From the NCBI RefSeq assembly GCF_000332995.1, contig NZ_BANS01000004.1:1-64000 (forward strand): a DNA stretch of 64,000 nt, read 5' to 3'. Under the pieces are notes generated by a model that saw nothing but the letters and a program-made list of their open reading frames with translations, ran no database searches and was not told where the DNA came from. Source of the stretch: Gordonia amicalis NBRC 100051 = JCM 11271. GTDB lineage: Bacteria; Actinomycetota; Actinomycetes; Mycobacteriales; Mycobacteriaceae. Shown in pieces: positions 8,958 to 19,472 of this stretch (positions are counted from its first letter, which is position 1; each line of letters begins with the position of its first letter). Position numbers and translations under genes: made by a program.

Positions 8958-10937
8958 GTGAGCGCACCAACAGCACGCAACGACGCCGGCCGCAGTGAGC
9001 CGACGCGTAACGCCGGACTGCGTCAGCAGTCGCCCGCGGCGGGCAACATCCGTGCGGTAGGTCAGCACACCGTCGCGCCGGAGCGCGTCAGCGGTGCGCA
9101 GTCGGTGGTCCGATCCCTCGAGGAGCTCGGTGTCGAGGTCGTCTTCGGCATCCCCGGCGGCGCGGTCCTGCCGGTCTACGACCCGCTTCTGGACTCCACC
9201 AAGGTCCGTCACGTCCTGGTCCGCCATGAGCAGGGTGCCGGCCACGCCGCCACCGGTTACGCCCAGGTCGCCGGTCGCGCGGGCGTCATGATGGCCACCT
9301 CGGGCCCGGGTGCCACCAACCTGGTGACCCCGCTGGCCGATGCGCAGATGGACTCGGTGCCGGTCGTGGCCATCACCGGTCAGGTCGGTCGGTCGCTGAT
9401 CGGCACCGACGCCTTCCAGGAGGCCGACATCTCCGGCATCACGATGCCGATCACGAAGCACAACTTCCTGGTCAGCCGTGCGATCGACATCCCCAAGACC
9501 ATCGCCGAGGCGTTCCACATCGCCGAGAGCGGACGTCCGGGTGCGGTTCTCGTCGACATCCCCAAGGACATCCTGCAGAGCCAGACCACGTTCTCGTGGC
9601 CGCCTCAGATCGACCTGCCCGGCTACCGTCCCGTCACCAAGCCGCACGGCAAGCAGGTCCGCGAGGCGGCTCGGATGATCAACGCCGCGAAGTCGCCGGT
9701 TCTCTACGTCGGTGGCGGTGTGATCAAGGCCAACGCGTCCGCGGAGCTGCTCGAGCTCGCCGAGCTGACCGGCATCCCGGTCGTCACGACCCTGATGGCG
9801 CGCGGCGCGTTCCCCGACAGCCACAACCAGCACCTGGGTATGCCGGGTATGCACGGCACCGTGGCCGCCGTCGGTGCGCTGCAGCGAAGCGATCTGCTGA
9901 TCACGCTGGGCGCACGGTTCGACGACCGGGTGACCGGACAGCTGGATTCCTTCGCCCCCGACGCCAAGGTCATCCACGCCGACATCGACCCGGCCGAGAT
10001 CGGCAAGAACCGGCCGGTCGACGTCCCGATCGTCGGCGACTGCAAAGCCGTCATCGCCGAGCTGACCGAGACGCTGCGCGACGAGCGGGCGACCAGTGGC
10101 GCCACGCCGGATCTGTCGGAGTGGTGGACCTACCTCGACGGCATCCGGAAGACGTACCCACTGAGCTACGACCGTCAGACCGACGGTTCGATGTCGCCGG
10201 AGTTCGTCATCCAGGCGCTGGGCAAGGCCGCCGGACCCGACGCGGTCTACTGCGCCGGCGTCGGCCAGCATCAGATGTGGGCGGCGCAGTTCATCTCCTA
10301 TGAGAAGCCGCGCACCTGGCTCAACTCCGGTGGTCTGGGCACGATGGGCTACGCCGTCCCCGCTGCCATGGGCGCCAAGGCCGCCGCACCCGACACCGAG
10401 GTGTGGGCCATCGACGGCGACGGTTGCTTCCAGATGACCAACCAGGAACTGGCCACCTGCGCGATCGAGGGCATCCCGATCAAGGTCGCGCTGATCAACA
10501 ACGGCAACCTGGGCATGGTCCGGCAGTGGCAGACCCTGTTCTACGAGGAGCGGTACTCCAACACCGATCTGGCGACGCATTCGCGGATGATCCCGGACTT
10601 CGTCAAGCTGTCAGAAGCGTTGGGCTGCGTCGCTTTCCGCGTCGAGCGTGAGGAGGACGTCGACGACGTCATCGCTCAGGCACGCGCGATCAACGACCGT
10701 CCGGTCGTCATCGACTTCATCGTCGGCAAGGACGCCCAGGTGTGGCCGATGGTCGCCGCGGGCACCGGCAACGACGAGATCATGGCGGCCCGCGACATCC
10801 GGCCGCTGTTCGACGACGACGAGTCGGCGTCGGACCCGGTCGAGATCCACGAGACGATGAACGCCCCACGCGGGACTGTGGACCAGAAGGTCGACAACGC
10901 TCCGGCCGACCGCGCAGCAGAGAAGGACCAGAAGTGA
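8958..10937 (+). CDS. ilvB: Acetolactate synthase large subunit
   Basis: IlvB is the catalytic, ThDP- and FAD-dependent subunit that condenses pyruvate with pyruvate or 2-ketobutyrate, the first common step of Val/Leu/Ile synthesis. Length is 659 residues from GTG 8958. It carries the catalytic-Glu block [13 protein letters not shown]...[10 protein letters not shown] and the ThDP motif [17 protein letters not shown] 8958 (MSAPTARN...) is preferred because GAGGA lies 8 bases upstream and the N-terminus matches mycobacterial IlvB1; the ATG at 8901 directly abuts the attenuator T-run. A C-terminal tail of about 35 acidic residues after PLFDDDE goes beyond the mycobacterial protein. It overlaps ilvN by 4 bases. 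Expression is probably set by the upstream attenuator. Confidence 0.97.
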   Translation: MSAPTARNDAGRSEPTRNAGLRQQSPAAGNIRAVGQHTVAPERVSGAQSVVRSLEELGVEVVFGIPGGAVLPVYDPLLDSTKVRHVLVRHEQGAGHAATGYAQVAGRAGVMMATSGPGATNLVTPLADAQMDSVPVVAITGQVGRSLIGTDAFQEADISGITMPITKHNFLVSRAIDIPKTIAEAFHIAESGRPGAVLVDIPKDILQSQTTFSWPPQIDLPGYRPVTKPHGKQVREAARMINAAKSPVLYVGGGVIKANASAELLELAELTGIPVVTTLMARGAFPDSHNQHLGMPGMHGTVAAVGALQRSDLLITLGARFDDRVTGQLDSFAPDAKVIHADIDPAEIGKNRPVDVPIVGDCKAVIAELTETLRDERATSGATPDLSEWWTYLDGIRKTYPLSYDRQTDGSMSPEFVIQALGKAAGPDAVYCAGVGQHQMWAAQFISYEKPRTWLNSGGLGTMGYAVPAAMGAKAAAPDTEVWAIDGDGCFQMTNQELATCAIEGIPIKVALINNGNLGMVRQWQTLFYEERYSNTDLATHSRMIPDFVKLSEALGCVAFRVEREEDVDDVIAQARAINDRPVVIDFIVGKDAQVWPMVAAGTGNDEIMAARDIRPLFDDDESASDPVEIHETMNAPRGTVDQKVDNAPADRAAEKDQK

Positions 10938-11437
10938 GCACCACCCATACCCTCAGCGTCCTGGTCGAGGACCGGCCGGGCGTCCTCGCCCGCGTCTCCG
11001 GATTGTTCTCGCGTCGCGGGTTCAACATCGAGTCGCTTGCCGTCGGACCGACCGAGCTCAAGGGGATCTCGCGGATGACCATCATGGTCTCCGTCGAGGA
11101 CTTCCCGCTCGAGCAGGTCACCAAGCAGCTCAACAAGCTGGTGAACGTGATCAAGATCGTCGAGCAGGACCCGGCCAACTCGGTGTCCCGCGAGCTGATG
11201 ATGGTCAAGGTCCGTTCCGATTCGACGGTGCGCACCGAGGTCATCGAGGTGGTGAACCTGTTCCGCGCCAAGGTCATCGACGTGTCGCCGGAGTCGCTCA
11301 CCATCGAGGCCACCGGTACGTCGGAGAAGCTCGAGGCTCTTCTGCGGATGCTCGATCCTTACGGCATCCGTGAGATCGCCCAGTCCGGTGCAGTCGCGCT
11401 GGGTCGCGGACCGAAGAGCATGTCGGTCAATCGCTGA
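10934..11437 (+). CDS. ilvN: Acetolactate synthase small (regulatory) subunit
   Basis: IlvN binds IlvB, raises its activity and confers valine feedback inhibition. It has 167 residues with an N-terminal ACT domain ([20 protein letters not shown], then [12 protein letters not shown]) and the C-terminal ALS small-subunit domain from about residue 80. GTG 10934 overlaps the ilvB stop in GTGA, which indicates translational coupling and matched subunit amounts. Family length is 160-170 residues, so it is complete. Confidence 0.97.
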   Translation: MSTTHTLSVLVEDRPGVLARVSGLFSRRGFNIESLAVGPTELKGISRMTIMVSVEDFPLEQVTKQLNKLVNVIKIVEQDPANSVSRELMMVKVRSDSTVRTEVIEVVNLFRAKVIDVSPESLTIEATGTSEKLEALLRMLDPYGIREIAQSGAVALGRGPKSMSVNR

Positions 11438-11475
11438 CCGATACACTCCGCTGGAAACAGCGGCGAAGAATTTAG

Positions 11476-12546
<1,071 letters not shown>

Positions 12547-12564
12547 GTCTCAGCCACTCTGACA

Positions 12565-12598
12565 GCAGGCCCGCACCTCTTCGGAGGTGCGGGCCTGC
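12565..12598 (+). terminator. Terminator hairpin after ilvC
   Basis: A perfect 15-bp stem (12565-12579 with 12584-12598) closes a TTCG tetraloop 19 bases after the ilvC stop. No T-run follows, so termination may be partial or assisted by the next hairpins. Confidence 0.7.
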
Positions 12599-12617
12599 CG
12601 TCGTCTGCCAACGACAG

Positions 12618-12681
12618 AGCCACCCTTTTTCGGCATTTCCACCACCCCGCGAGGTGGTGGAAATGCCGAAAAAGGGTGGCT
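12618..12681. repeat. Perfect 29-bp palindrome with 6-base loop
   Basis: Arms 12618-12646 and 12653-12681 are exact reverse complements. The arm contains five T on the left side and five A on the right, so either strand has a T-run inside rather than after the stem. It is the middle of three hairpins between the convergent ilvC and protease genes. The likely role is a two-way terminator or an RNA-protecting element; this is not proven. Confidence 0.9.
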
Positions 12682-12702
12682 TTGCGTAAGGCCCAGGGAA
12701 AG

Positions 12703-12736
12703 CGCGACGCCCCGGGTGGTAACCCGGGGCGTCGCG
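12703..12736. terminator. Terminator hairpin after the protease gene
   Basis: A 15-bp perfect stem (12703-12717 with 12722-12736) with loop GGTA sits 19 bases beyond the stop of the minus-strand protease gene. Confidence 0.7.
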
Positions 12737-12755
12737 AGGGAAGTTCGATCAGGCG

Positions 12756-13421
12756 TCAGGCGACGCGGTATCCCTTGTAGTCGGGGAGCGAGGCCACCCG
12801 ATCGAGGATCGGTTTGATGTTGGTACCGGTCTCCGGGCCGAAGCAGCCGAGGAAGTAGTAGGCGTTCACCATGCCGACGAGGCGGTCGCCGACGACGACC
12901 GGGCTACCGGAGTCGCCCTCGATCACGCACAGCTGGCTCAGATGGACGTCGCCGTCGGAGAACCAGGCGATGCCGCAGGTGTTGCCGGTGGTGCGGCCTT
13001 CCTTGCAGGCAATGGTGGGGAAGCCGATCGGCCGGGTGTCGACCGATCGGATCGTCACGCCACGCACGGTCCGGAGCGGCACCACGCGCGAGGCGTCCAT
13101 CTCGATGATCGCCATGTCGAGGTCGGAGGCCGAGTAGGTGATGGTGCCGGCCTGTCCACGGTCCTGGAAGGTCTCCGAATAGACCTTCTGGCCCGGGTTG
13201 CCACAGTGGCCCGCGGTGATGCCGATCAGTTTGCCGGTCTTCGAGCGGCCGATCGTCGTCAAGGTGCAGGCCGCAGCCGAGTTCCCACCTTTGAGAACCA
13301 GGATTCCTGAGCCGCCCCCGAGGAAGATCTTCGCCGGGGCCGCGACCGCGACGCCCGCTCCCCAGCCGGCCAGCACCGTCGCAGCCAAAACCGCCAACAG
13401 TGCCGTCAGCTTCTTCGTCAT
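12756..13421 (-). CDS. Secreted chymotrypsin-like (S1) serine protease
   Basis: A 221-residue precursor with a Sec signal peptide (residues 1-28, ending near AVAAPA). The trypsin-like fold shows His72 in ITAGHC, Asp100 or Asp102 in ASDLDMAII and the nucleophile Ser171 in EGDSGSP. Six cysteines are placed for three disulfides (C52-C73, C139-C149, C165-C193 by S1 analogy). Similar small exported proteases occur across mycolata (Rv1815-like). The start at 13421 has GGAGAG upstream; the longer frame would hide the signal peptide. Substrate unknown. It is convergent with ilvC and divergent from serA. Confidence 0.88.
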   Translation of the reverse strand: MTKKLTALLAVLAATVLAGWGAGVAVAAPAKIFLGGGSGILVLKGGNSAAACTLTTIGRSKTGKLIGITAGHCGNPGQKVYSETFQDRGQAGTITYSASDLDMAIIEMDASRVVPLRTVRGVTIRSVDTRPIGFPTIACKEGRTTGNTCGIAWFSDGDVHLSQLCVIEGDSGSPVVVGDRLVGMVNAYYFLGCFGPETGTNIKPILDRVASLPDYKGYRVA

Positions 13422-13754
13422 CCGCTCTCCACTTCTGATTTCGCAAATGCGCCGAAACGCCTGCCGCAACTCGTCGCGGCAGGCGGTCAAACACACCGTA
13501 CCGGGAGCCACCGTCGTTCGCGCCCGCGTGGGATCGACCCGCGGTCGGTTTGCAACCCTTCCGTGATGCAGGCAACAGCGTGTCGTAATGCCCGTCACAC
13601 TCTACCCAGCCGCACGGAGGCGACTGCTCTATTGGGGTAGACCGCCTGTTCTGAGCCATCGTCCAGACCTTTAAGCTGTGGTACGGAGAGTCTCCGACGC
13701 TCCGTCCCGCCAAAGGTGAGAAATCGCACCTGCCCCGAACCTGGAGAAAAGACT
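13422..13754 (+). promoter_or_regulatory. Protease-serA divergent promoter region
   Basis: This 333-bp gap has no credible gene. For serA, TTCTGA (13649-13654) and TAAGCT (13672-13677) are 17 bp apart and form a plausible promoter. The transcript would have a leader of about 70 bases. In it ACGGAG (13683-13688) can pair either with CTCCGT (13700-13705) or, as CGGAG, with CTCCG (13692-13696), so two mutually exclusive hairpins are possible. A regulatory role is speculative. Confidence 0.4.
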
Positions 13755-15350
13755 GTGAGCTCTGCTGGCCGCCCGGTTGTACTCATCGCCGACAAACTGG
13801 CGCCGTCCACCGTGGAAGCACTCGGTGACGGTGTCGAGGTGCGGTGGGTCGACGGCCCGGACCGTCCCAAGCTGCTCGAGGCCGTCGTCGACGCCGACGC
13901 CATCCTCGTGCGTTCCGCGACGACTGTCGACGCCGAGGTCCTGGACGCCGGCAAGAAGCTGAAGATCATCGCGCGCGCCGGTGTCGGTCTGGACAACGTC
14001 GACGTCCCCGCCGCCACCGCTCGCGGTGTCATGGTCGTCAACGCGCCGACCTCCAACATCCACACCGCTGCCGAGCACGCGATCGCGCTGCTGATGTCGG
14101 CGTCGCGCCAGATCCCGGCCGCTGACGCCACCCTGCGTGAGAAGACCTGGAAGCGTTCGGCGTTCAACGGTGTCGAGATCTTCGACAAGACCGTCGGCGT
14201 CGTCGGTCTCGGACGCATCGGCCAACTGGTCGCCGCACGCCTGGCCGCCTTCGAGACCCACGTCATCGCGTATGACCCCTACGTCTCCCCGGCCCGCGCC
14301 GCTCAGCTCGGCATCGAGCTGGTCAGCCTCGACGAGCTCCTCGAGCGCGCCGACTTCATCACCGTGCACCTGCCGAAGACCCCGGAGACCCTCGGCCTCA
14401 TCGGCGCCGAGCAGCTCGCCCGCACCAAGAAGGGTGTCGTCATCGTCAACGCCGCCCGCGGTGGCCTGATCGACGAGCAGGCACTGGCCGACGCCATCAA
14501 CTCCGGTCAGGTCCGCGCCGCCGGCCTCGACGTCTTCGCCACCGAGCCCTGCACCGACTCGCCCCTGTTCGACCTCCCGCAGGTCGTCGTGACCCCGCAC
14601 CTCGGTGCGTCCACCAGCGAGGCTCAGGATCGCGCGGGCACCGACGTCGCCAAGAGCGTGCGTCTCGCCCTGGCCGGTCACTTCGTGCCCGACGCCGTCA
14701 ACATCACCGGCGGCGCGATCGACGAAGAGGTCGCACCGTGGCTCGAAGTCGCCCGCAAGGCCGGTGTCCTCGTCGGCGCCATCAGCAAGGAGCCGCCGAC
14801 CTCGCTGGTCATCGACGTCCGCGGCGAACTGGCCGCCAAGAACGTCGAGGTGCTCGGACTCTCTGCTCTGCGCGGTCTGTTCTCGGCCGTCCTCGACGAG
14901 CCGGTCACCTTCGTCAACGCCCCGGCCGTCGCCGAGAGCCGCGGCGTCACCAGTGAGGTGACCACCGCTCCGGAGAGCCCGAACCACCGCAGCGTCGTCG
15001 ACGTCAAGGCCGTCTTCGCCGACGGTTCGATCCACAACGTCTCCGGCACGCTCACCGAACCGCGTCTCGTCGAGAAGATCGTCAACATCAACGGACGCAA
15101 CTTCGACCTCCGCGCCGAGGGCCACAACCTGATCGTGAGCTACGCCGACCGTCCCGGTTCGCTCGGCAAGATCGGCACCCTGCTCGGCGATGCCGGCGTC
15201 GACATCCTCGCGGCAGGCCTGTCGCAGGACGTCGAGGGTGGAGGCGCCACCATGATGCTGCGCGTGAGCAGCGTCTTGGCCGACGAGGTCGTCGAGGCCA
15301 TCGGTGCGGCCGTGGGCGCCACGCTGATCGTCCAGGTGGATCTGTCGTGA
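13755..15350 (+). CDS. serA: D-3-phosphoglycerate dehydrogenase
   Basis: SerA oxidises 3-phosphoglycerate to 3-phosphohydroxypyruvate with NAD+, the entry step to serine. At 531 residues it is the long type-I form: catalytic and NAD domain (Rossmann GLGRIG at 151-156), an intervening domain (about 315-450) and a C-terminal ACT domain (from about residue 455, [16 protein letters not shown]) that mediates serine inhibition in mycobacteria. GTG 13755 has GGAGA 7 bases upstream. It overlaps leuB by 4 bases, as in mycobacteria where serA1 and leuB are also adjacent. Confidence 0.97.
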   Translation: MSSAGRPVVLIADKLAPSTVEALGDGVEVRWVDGPDRPKLLEAVVDADAILVRSATTVDAEVLDAGKKLKIIARAGVGLDNVDVPAATARGVMVVNAPTSNIHTAAEHAIALLMSASRQIPAADATLREKTWKRSAFNGVEIFDKTVGVVGLGRIGQLVAARLAAFETHVIAYDPYVSPARAAQLGIELVSLDELLERADFITVHLPKTPETLGLIGAEQLARTKKGVVIVNAARGGLIDEQALADAINSGQVRAAGLDVFATEPCTDSPLFDLPQVVVTPHLGASTSEAQDRAGTDVAKSVRLALAGHFVPDAVNITGGAIDEEVAPWLEVARKAGVLVGAISKEPPTSLVIDVRGELAAKNVEVLGLSALRGLFSAVLDEPVTFVNAPAVAESRGVTSEVTTAPESPNHRSVVDVKAVFADGSIHNVSGTLTEPRLVEKIVNINGRNFDLRAEGHNLIVSYADRPGSLGKIGTLLGDAGVDILAAGLSQDVEGGGATMMLRVSSVLADEVVEAIGAAVGATLIVQVDLS

Positions 15351-16357
15351 AGCTCGCCGTCATCGCCGGCGACGGCATCGGCCCCGAGGTCATCGGGGAG
15401 GCGCTCGGCGTCCTCGAAGCGGTCGTCCCGTCGGTGAGCACCACCGAGTTCGATCTCGGCGCTCGCCGCTACCACCGTAACGGTGAACTCCTCACCGAGG
15501 CCGACCTCGAGTCGCTGCGTCGTCACGACGCAATCCTGTTGGGAGCCATCGGCGATCCGTCGGTGCCGCCCGGAATCCTCGAACGCGGTCTCTTGCTCAC
15601 CATGCGCTTCGCACTGGACCACCATGTGAACCTGCGTCCGTCGCGCCGGTTCCCGGGTGTGTCCTCGCCGCTGGCGGGCGACCCCGAGATCGACTTCGTC
15701 GTGGTCCGTGAGGGCACCGAGGGGCCCTACACCGGCAACGGCGGTGCGATCCGCGTCGGCACCCCGCACGAGGTGGCGACGGAGGTCAGCGTCAACACCC
15801 GCTTCGGCGTAGAACGTGTGGTGCGCAACGCGTTCCAGCGCGCGCAGCAGCGTCGTAAGAAGCTCACCCTGGTCCACAAGACCAACGTGCTCGGCTTCGC
15901 CGGATCGTTGTGGAGCCGCGCGGTCGAGGAGATCGGCGCAGAATTCCCCGACGTCACCACCGATTACTGCCACGTGGACGCGGCGACCATCTACCTGGTC
16001 ACCGATCCGGGCCGCTTCGACGTGATCGTCACCGACAACCTGTTCGGCGACATCATCACCGACATCGCGGCTGCCGTCAGCGGTGGCATCGGACTCGCGG
16101 CGTCGGGCAACATCGATGCCACCGGCGCGAATCCGTCGATGTTCGAACCGGTTCACGGCTCGGCACCCGACATCGCCGGCCAGGGCAAGGCCGATCCGAC
16201 CGCGGCGATCCTGTCGACGGCGCTGCTTCTCCAGCATCTCGGCGAGGACGACGCCGCGGCACGGATCGAGAAGGCCGTTGCCGATGACCTTGCCGAACGC
16301 AGCGGACCGGTGAACACCAGCGAGGTCGGCAAGCGCATCCGCCAACGGCTCAGCTGA
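15347..16357 (+). CDS. leuB: 3-isopropylmalate dehydrogenase
   Basis: LeuB oxidatively decarboxylates 3-isopropylmalate to 2-ketoisocaproate in leucine synthesis. It has 336 residues with the isocitrate/isopropylmalate dehydrogenase signature [20 protein letters not shown] and the nucleotide-binding [22 protein letters not shown] 15347 lies in GTGA with the serA stop, so it is translationally coupled to serA. The operon ends at the hairpin 16394-16434. leuCD are 6 kb downstream as a separate unit. Confidence 0.96.
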   Translation: MKLAVIAGDGIGPEVIGEALGVLEAVVPSVSTTEFDLGARRYHRNGELLTEADLESLRRHDAILLGAIGDPSVPPGILERGLLLTMRFALDHHVNLRPSRRFPGVSSPLAGDPEIDFVVVREGTEGPYTGNGGAIRVGTPHEVATEVSVNTRFGVERVVRNAFQRAQQRRKKLTLVHKTNVLGFAGSLWSRAVEEIGAEFPDVTTDYCHVDAATIYLVTDPGRFDVIVTDNLFGDIITDIAAAVSGGIGLAASGNIDATGANPSMFEPVHGSAPDIAGQGKADPTAAILSTALLLQHLGEDDAAARIEKAVADDLAERSGPVNTSEVGKRIRQRLS

Positions 16358-16393
16358 GACGTTTGGCGGATCGCCACAGCTCCACCGGATACG

Positions 16394-16434
16394 GATCATC
16401 CCACCACCCGACTCGGGTGGTGGGATGATCTGTT
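16394..16434 (+). terminator. Terminator after leuB
   Basis: A perfect 17-bp stem (16394-16410 with 16414-16430), 3-base loop, then TGTTT. It also lies beyond the end of the convergent MFS gene. Confidence 0.8.
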
Positions 16435-16456
16435 TCCGCTGGGTTTGCGGGGCGGA

Positions 16457-17686
16457 TCAGACCTCGGCCAGTTCCTCGACCTGCAGGTCCTGATCGTTGG
16501 GGACCAGGGGGGCGGCGACCAGCGGCGCGAGCGCGGTGACCGCGAATGCCGCCGGGAAACCGGCAGCGGCGATCAGCGCACCCAGTACGGGCGTGGTCGC
16601 GGCGGTGACCAGGAACTGGCCGGTGTTCTGTACCGCGAGTCCGCGCCCGCTCCAGTCGGGACCCGCGAACTCGGCGATGGCGGTGAACGCCAGCCCGTTG
16701 TCGGCCACCGAGATGATGCTCGCCACCGCCATCAGTGCGGGGGCGACCGGGCTGTCGAACCAATCCGCCAGTGCGAGAGCGCACATCGAAGCGACCCCGG
16801 TCACGGCGATGATGCGAACGGGGCGCATCCGTGACAACCACGCGTCCGACCATCGGCCCGCGGCGATCCGGCCGAACGCGCCGATCACCTGGGTCACGGT
16901 GATCAGCAGGCCCGCTGCGGCCGGTGACCAGTCGTGCGCGACGATCAGCCAGGTGGGCACGAAGGTCCACATCATCGACTGCGGGATGACGAGCAGCATG
17001 CTGACGGCGTGGACGCGCGCGAGGAACGAATTGCCGCGGTACGGGTTTGGACTGGTGGCCGGAACATCGCCGGTTCCGCTCGGGGCCGCACGCCGCGGCG
17101 GGTCGCTGATCCCGACGAGCACGGCCAGCAGCCCCGCGGCCGTGATCACGGCCGGGATCGCCAGTGCCGCAGCGGGTCCCTGAGTCGCGGCGACGACCGG
17201 CATCGTCAGTGCGCACACGCCGATGCCCAGGGGTTGCGCCATCTGGCGGATGCCCATCGCGGTGCCACGTTGATGAGCGGGGAACCAGCCCACCACGATT
17301 CGGCCGCTGGCCCCGTTGGCGGCACCGGAGCCGATCCCGCCCACCAGGAGAGCCGCACCGACGACGACATACGACGCGTCGGCGGCTGCGGCCACGGCCG
17401 CTCCGGTGGCGCCGGCCAGCGAGATCGACAGGGAGATCGTCAGGATCCGGCGTTCGCCATAGCGGTCCAGCAGGATTCCCCACAGGATGGTGGCGGTGGT
17501 GAGGCCGATCGTGGGGATCGCGGCCAGGGTAGACGCCTCGGTCAGGGTGAGTCCGGCGTCGGTGTGCAGTGAGGGGATCAGATATGCGATGCCGCTGACG
17601 ACGCAGGTGGTGGTCAGTGCGGCGAGAAGTGAACTACCGAGGATGACCCACCGTCTGGTGTCGGAAATGACTCTGGCGTCATCCAT
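16457..17686 (-). CDS. MFS transporter (Rv2994-like)
   Basis: A 409-residue inner-membrane transporter of the major facilitator superfamily with about 12 hydrophobic segments. The cytosolic loop motif GILLDRYGERRIL lies between helices 2 and 3. ATG 17686 has AGGTGAG 6 bases upstream; the longer frame adds a non-conserved N-terminus. The locus position matches Rv2994. It is divergent from the FAH/hydrolase pair, and a shared palindrome (17736-17763) suggests common control, so its substrate may be an acid handled by those enzymes. Substrate is not known. Confidence 0.85.
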   Translation of the reverse strand: MDDARVISDTRRWVILGSSLLAALTTTCVVSGIAYLIPSLHTDAGLTLTEASTLAAIPTIGLTTATILWGILLDRYGERRILTISLSISLAGATGAAVAAAADASYVVVGAALLVGGIGSGAANGASGRIVVGWFPAHQRGTAMGIRQMAQPLGIGVCALTMPVVAATQGPAAALAIPAVITAAGLLAVLVGISDPPRRAAPSGTGDVPATSPNPYRGNSFLARVHAVSMLLVIPQSMMWTFVPTWLIVAHDWSPAAAGLLITVTQVIGAFGRIAAGRWSDAWLSRMRPVRIIAVTGVASMCALALADWFDSPVAPALMAVASIISVADNGLAFTAIAEFAGPDWSGRGLAVQNTGQFLVTAATTPVLGALIAAAGFPAAFAVTALAPLVAAPLVPNDQDLQVEELAEV

Positions 17687-17735
17687 GGAACTCACCTCTC
17701 CCGTTGCACACGTGAACTCGCCTCTATCGAATCTC

Positions 17736-17763
17736 AGAATATGGAACAAACTGTTCACATTCT
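17736..17763. promoter_or_regulatory. Near-perfect palindrome, candidate operator
   Basis: AGAATATGGAACA, spacer AAC, then TGTTCACATTCT: the half-sites match except for one A/G change and one extra G. It lies in an AT-rich patch of the 147-bp gap between the divergent MFS and FAH genes. The size and symmetry suit a dimeric repressor such as GntR or LacI type. No regulator gene is adjacent. Confidence 0.55.
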
Positions 17764-17821
17764 AAAACTGCTGGCCGGGTCCGCCAACTCGGCTCCCAAC
17801 GGATGGGATCGGTCGGTGCGA

Positions 17822-17827
17822 TAGGGT
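17822..17827 (+). promoter_or_regulatory. -10 element of the FAH gene, leaderless
   Basis: TAGGGT lies 6 bases before ATG 17834. Confidence 0.4.
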
Positions 17828-17833
17828 CTGGAC

Positions 17834-18607
17834 ATGCGCTTAGGTCGAATTGCGAGTCCCGACGGAGTGGCTTTCGTGTCCGTCGAAGGGGAGGGCGACG
17901 ACGCCGTCGCCAAGGAGATCGCCGAGCATCCGTTCGGCACCCCGACGTTCACGGGACGTTCCTGGAAAATGGCCGACGTCCGTGTGCTGGCCCCGATCCT
18001 GGCCAGCAAGGTGATCTGCATCGGCAAGAACTACGCCGCCCACGCGGCCGAGATGGGTGGTGAGGCGCCCGCGGACCCGGTGATCTTCATCAAGCCGAAC
18101 ACCTCGATCATCGGACCCGAGGTCCCGATCGTGCGTCCGCCGTCGTCGGAACGCGTGGACTACGAAGGTGAGCTCGCCGTCGTCATCGGCCGGCCCTGCA
18201 AGGATGTCAAGGCCGCACAGGCCAAGGACGTCATCCTCGGCTACACGATCGCCAACGACGTGACCGCCCGGGATCAGCAGAAGATCGATGGACAGTGGAC
18301 GCGCGGGAAGAGCTACGACACCTTCTGTCCGCTCGGTCCCTGGATCGAGACCTCCTTCGACCCTTCCGACGTCGAACTCGTCACCGAACTCGACGGTGAG
18401 GTCAAGCAGCGGACGCGGACCTCGTTGATGCTGCACGACATCGGCGAGATCGTCGAGTGGATCACACGGATCATGACCCTGCTCCCCGGCGACGTGATTC
18501 TCACGGGCACGCCCGAGGGAGTGGGACCAATGGTTGCCGGACAGCGGGTCTCGGTGACCGTCAACGGAATCGGCACGCTCTCCAACCCGGTGGTGGACAA
18601 GGCATGA
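17834..18607 (+). CDS. Fumarylacetoacetate hydrolase (FAH) family protein
   Basis: A 257-residue cytosolic FAH-fold protein. The C-terminal domain shows the metal-binding acidic residues in VDYEGELAVVIG and ANDVTARDQQ and the closing block LTGTPEGVGPM. Family members cleave C-C bonds of beta-diketo acids or act as oxaloacetate tautomerase/decarboxylase or hydratase/isomerase; sequence alone does not choose. It is the Rv2993c counterpart. It overlaps the next hydrolase by 4 bases, which suggests a two-gene catabolic or metabolite-repair operon. Confidence 0.88.
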   Translation: MRLGRIASPDGVAFVSVEGEGDDAVAKEIAEHPFGTPTFTGRSWKMADVRVLAPILASKVICIGKNYAAHAAEMGGEAPADPVIFIKPNTSIIGPEVPIVRPPSSERVDYEGELAVVIGRPCKDVKAAQAKDVILGYTIANDVTARDQQKIDGQWTRGKSYDTFCPLGPWIETSFDPSDVELVTELDGEVKQRTRTSLMLHDIGEIVEWITRIMTLLPGDVILTGTPEGVGPMVAGQRVSVTVNGIGTLSNPVVDKA

Positions 18608-19428
18608 CAGCTCCCAATACGGCACGCGTCAACGGCATCGACATCTCCTACAGCGTGGCCGGGAGCGGCCCGCTGGTCGTGATGGTCATGGGCACGGGCA
18701 GTCCCGGCCGCGTGTGGAAGGCCAATCAGGAACCGGCACTGGTGAAGGCCGGCCACACCGTCGTCACGTTCGACAACCGTGGCATCGCCCCGTCGTCGGA
18801 ATGTCCCGAGGGTTTCGGCCTGGATGACATGGTCGCCGACACCGCCGCGCTGATCGAACATCTCGGCCGTGGTCCGGCGATCGTCGTGGGCACCTCACTG
18901 GGCGCCCGGATCACCCAGGAACTCGCCCTGGCGCGGCCCGACGTCGTCAAGGCCGCTGTTCTGATCGCCACCTACGGCCGCAACACGCCTCTGCAGGAAG
19001 CGATCTCGGCCGGTGAGCGTGCGCTCTACGACAACAAGATCAAGCTGCCGCTGGAGTACGAGGCCGCGATCACGGCTCATCTGAACCTGTCGCCGCACAC
19101 GCTCGACGACGACCGCTCCGCACGGGACTGGCTCGACATCATCGGGTTCTCGCCGCAGACGGTGACCCCGGGGGTGCGCGCTCAGCTCGAGCTCCACAAC
19201 AAGGAGTCGGACCGCCTCGCGGCGTATCGCAACATCACGCGCCCGACACTCGTCGTCGGGTTCGCCGACGATCGCACGTTGCCGCCCCACCTCGCGCGTG
19301 AGGTGGCCGAGGCGATCCCGGGTGCGGAGTACGTACAGATCGAACGTGCCGGGCATTTCGGCTATCTCGAACAACCGGCCGAGGTGAACCGCGTCCTGGT
19401 CGACTTCTGCGGGCGTTTCCGGGACTGA
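18604..19428 (+). CDS. Alpha/beta hydrolase
   Basis: A 274-residue alpha/beta-hydrolase-fold enzyme. The nucleophile elbow is GTSLGA (Ser near residue 100), the oxyanion region VMGTGSPG, the acid FADDRTLP and the His [10 protein letters not shown] near the C-terminus. The ATG at 18604 shares ATGA with the FAH stop. Such hydrolases paired with FAH proteins often act in ring-cleavage pathways, but no other pathway gene is present here, so the substrate is open. The gene does not belong to the mycobacterial core order and may be a local addition. Confidence 0.87.
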   Translation: MTAPNTARVNGIDISYSVAGSGPLVVMVMGTGSPGRVWKANQEPALVKAGHTVVTFDNRGIAPSSECPEGFGLDDMVADTAALIEHLGRGPAIVVGTSLGARITQELALARPDVVKAAVLIATYGRNTPLQEAISAGERALYDNKIKLPLEYEAAITAHLNLSPHTLDDDRSARDWLDIIGFSPQTVTPGVRAQLELHNKESDRLAAYRNITRPTLVVGFADDRTLPPHLAREVAEAIPGAEYVQIERAGHFGYLEQPAEVNRVLVDFCGRFRD

Positions 19429-19459
19429 ACGCGCCGGTCAGGGCTCGACGGGGTTTCGA

Positions 19460-19465
19460 TACCCT
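19460..19465 (+). promoter_or_regulatory. -10 element of gltX, leaderless
   Basis: TACCCT lies 7 bases before ATG 19473. Confidence 0.4.
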
Positions 19466-19472
19466 GACGGTC

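Noticed and set aside
12618-12681. Terminal inverted repeats of an insertion sequence
   Set aside because: The arms are separated by only 6 bases, with no transposase and no target duplication.
13671-15125. Minus-strand 484-codon open frame opposite serA
   Set aside because: Composition is that of an antisense shadow (Val/Asp/Gly-rich, no domain), and serA is certain.
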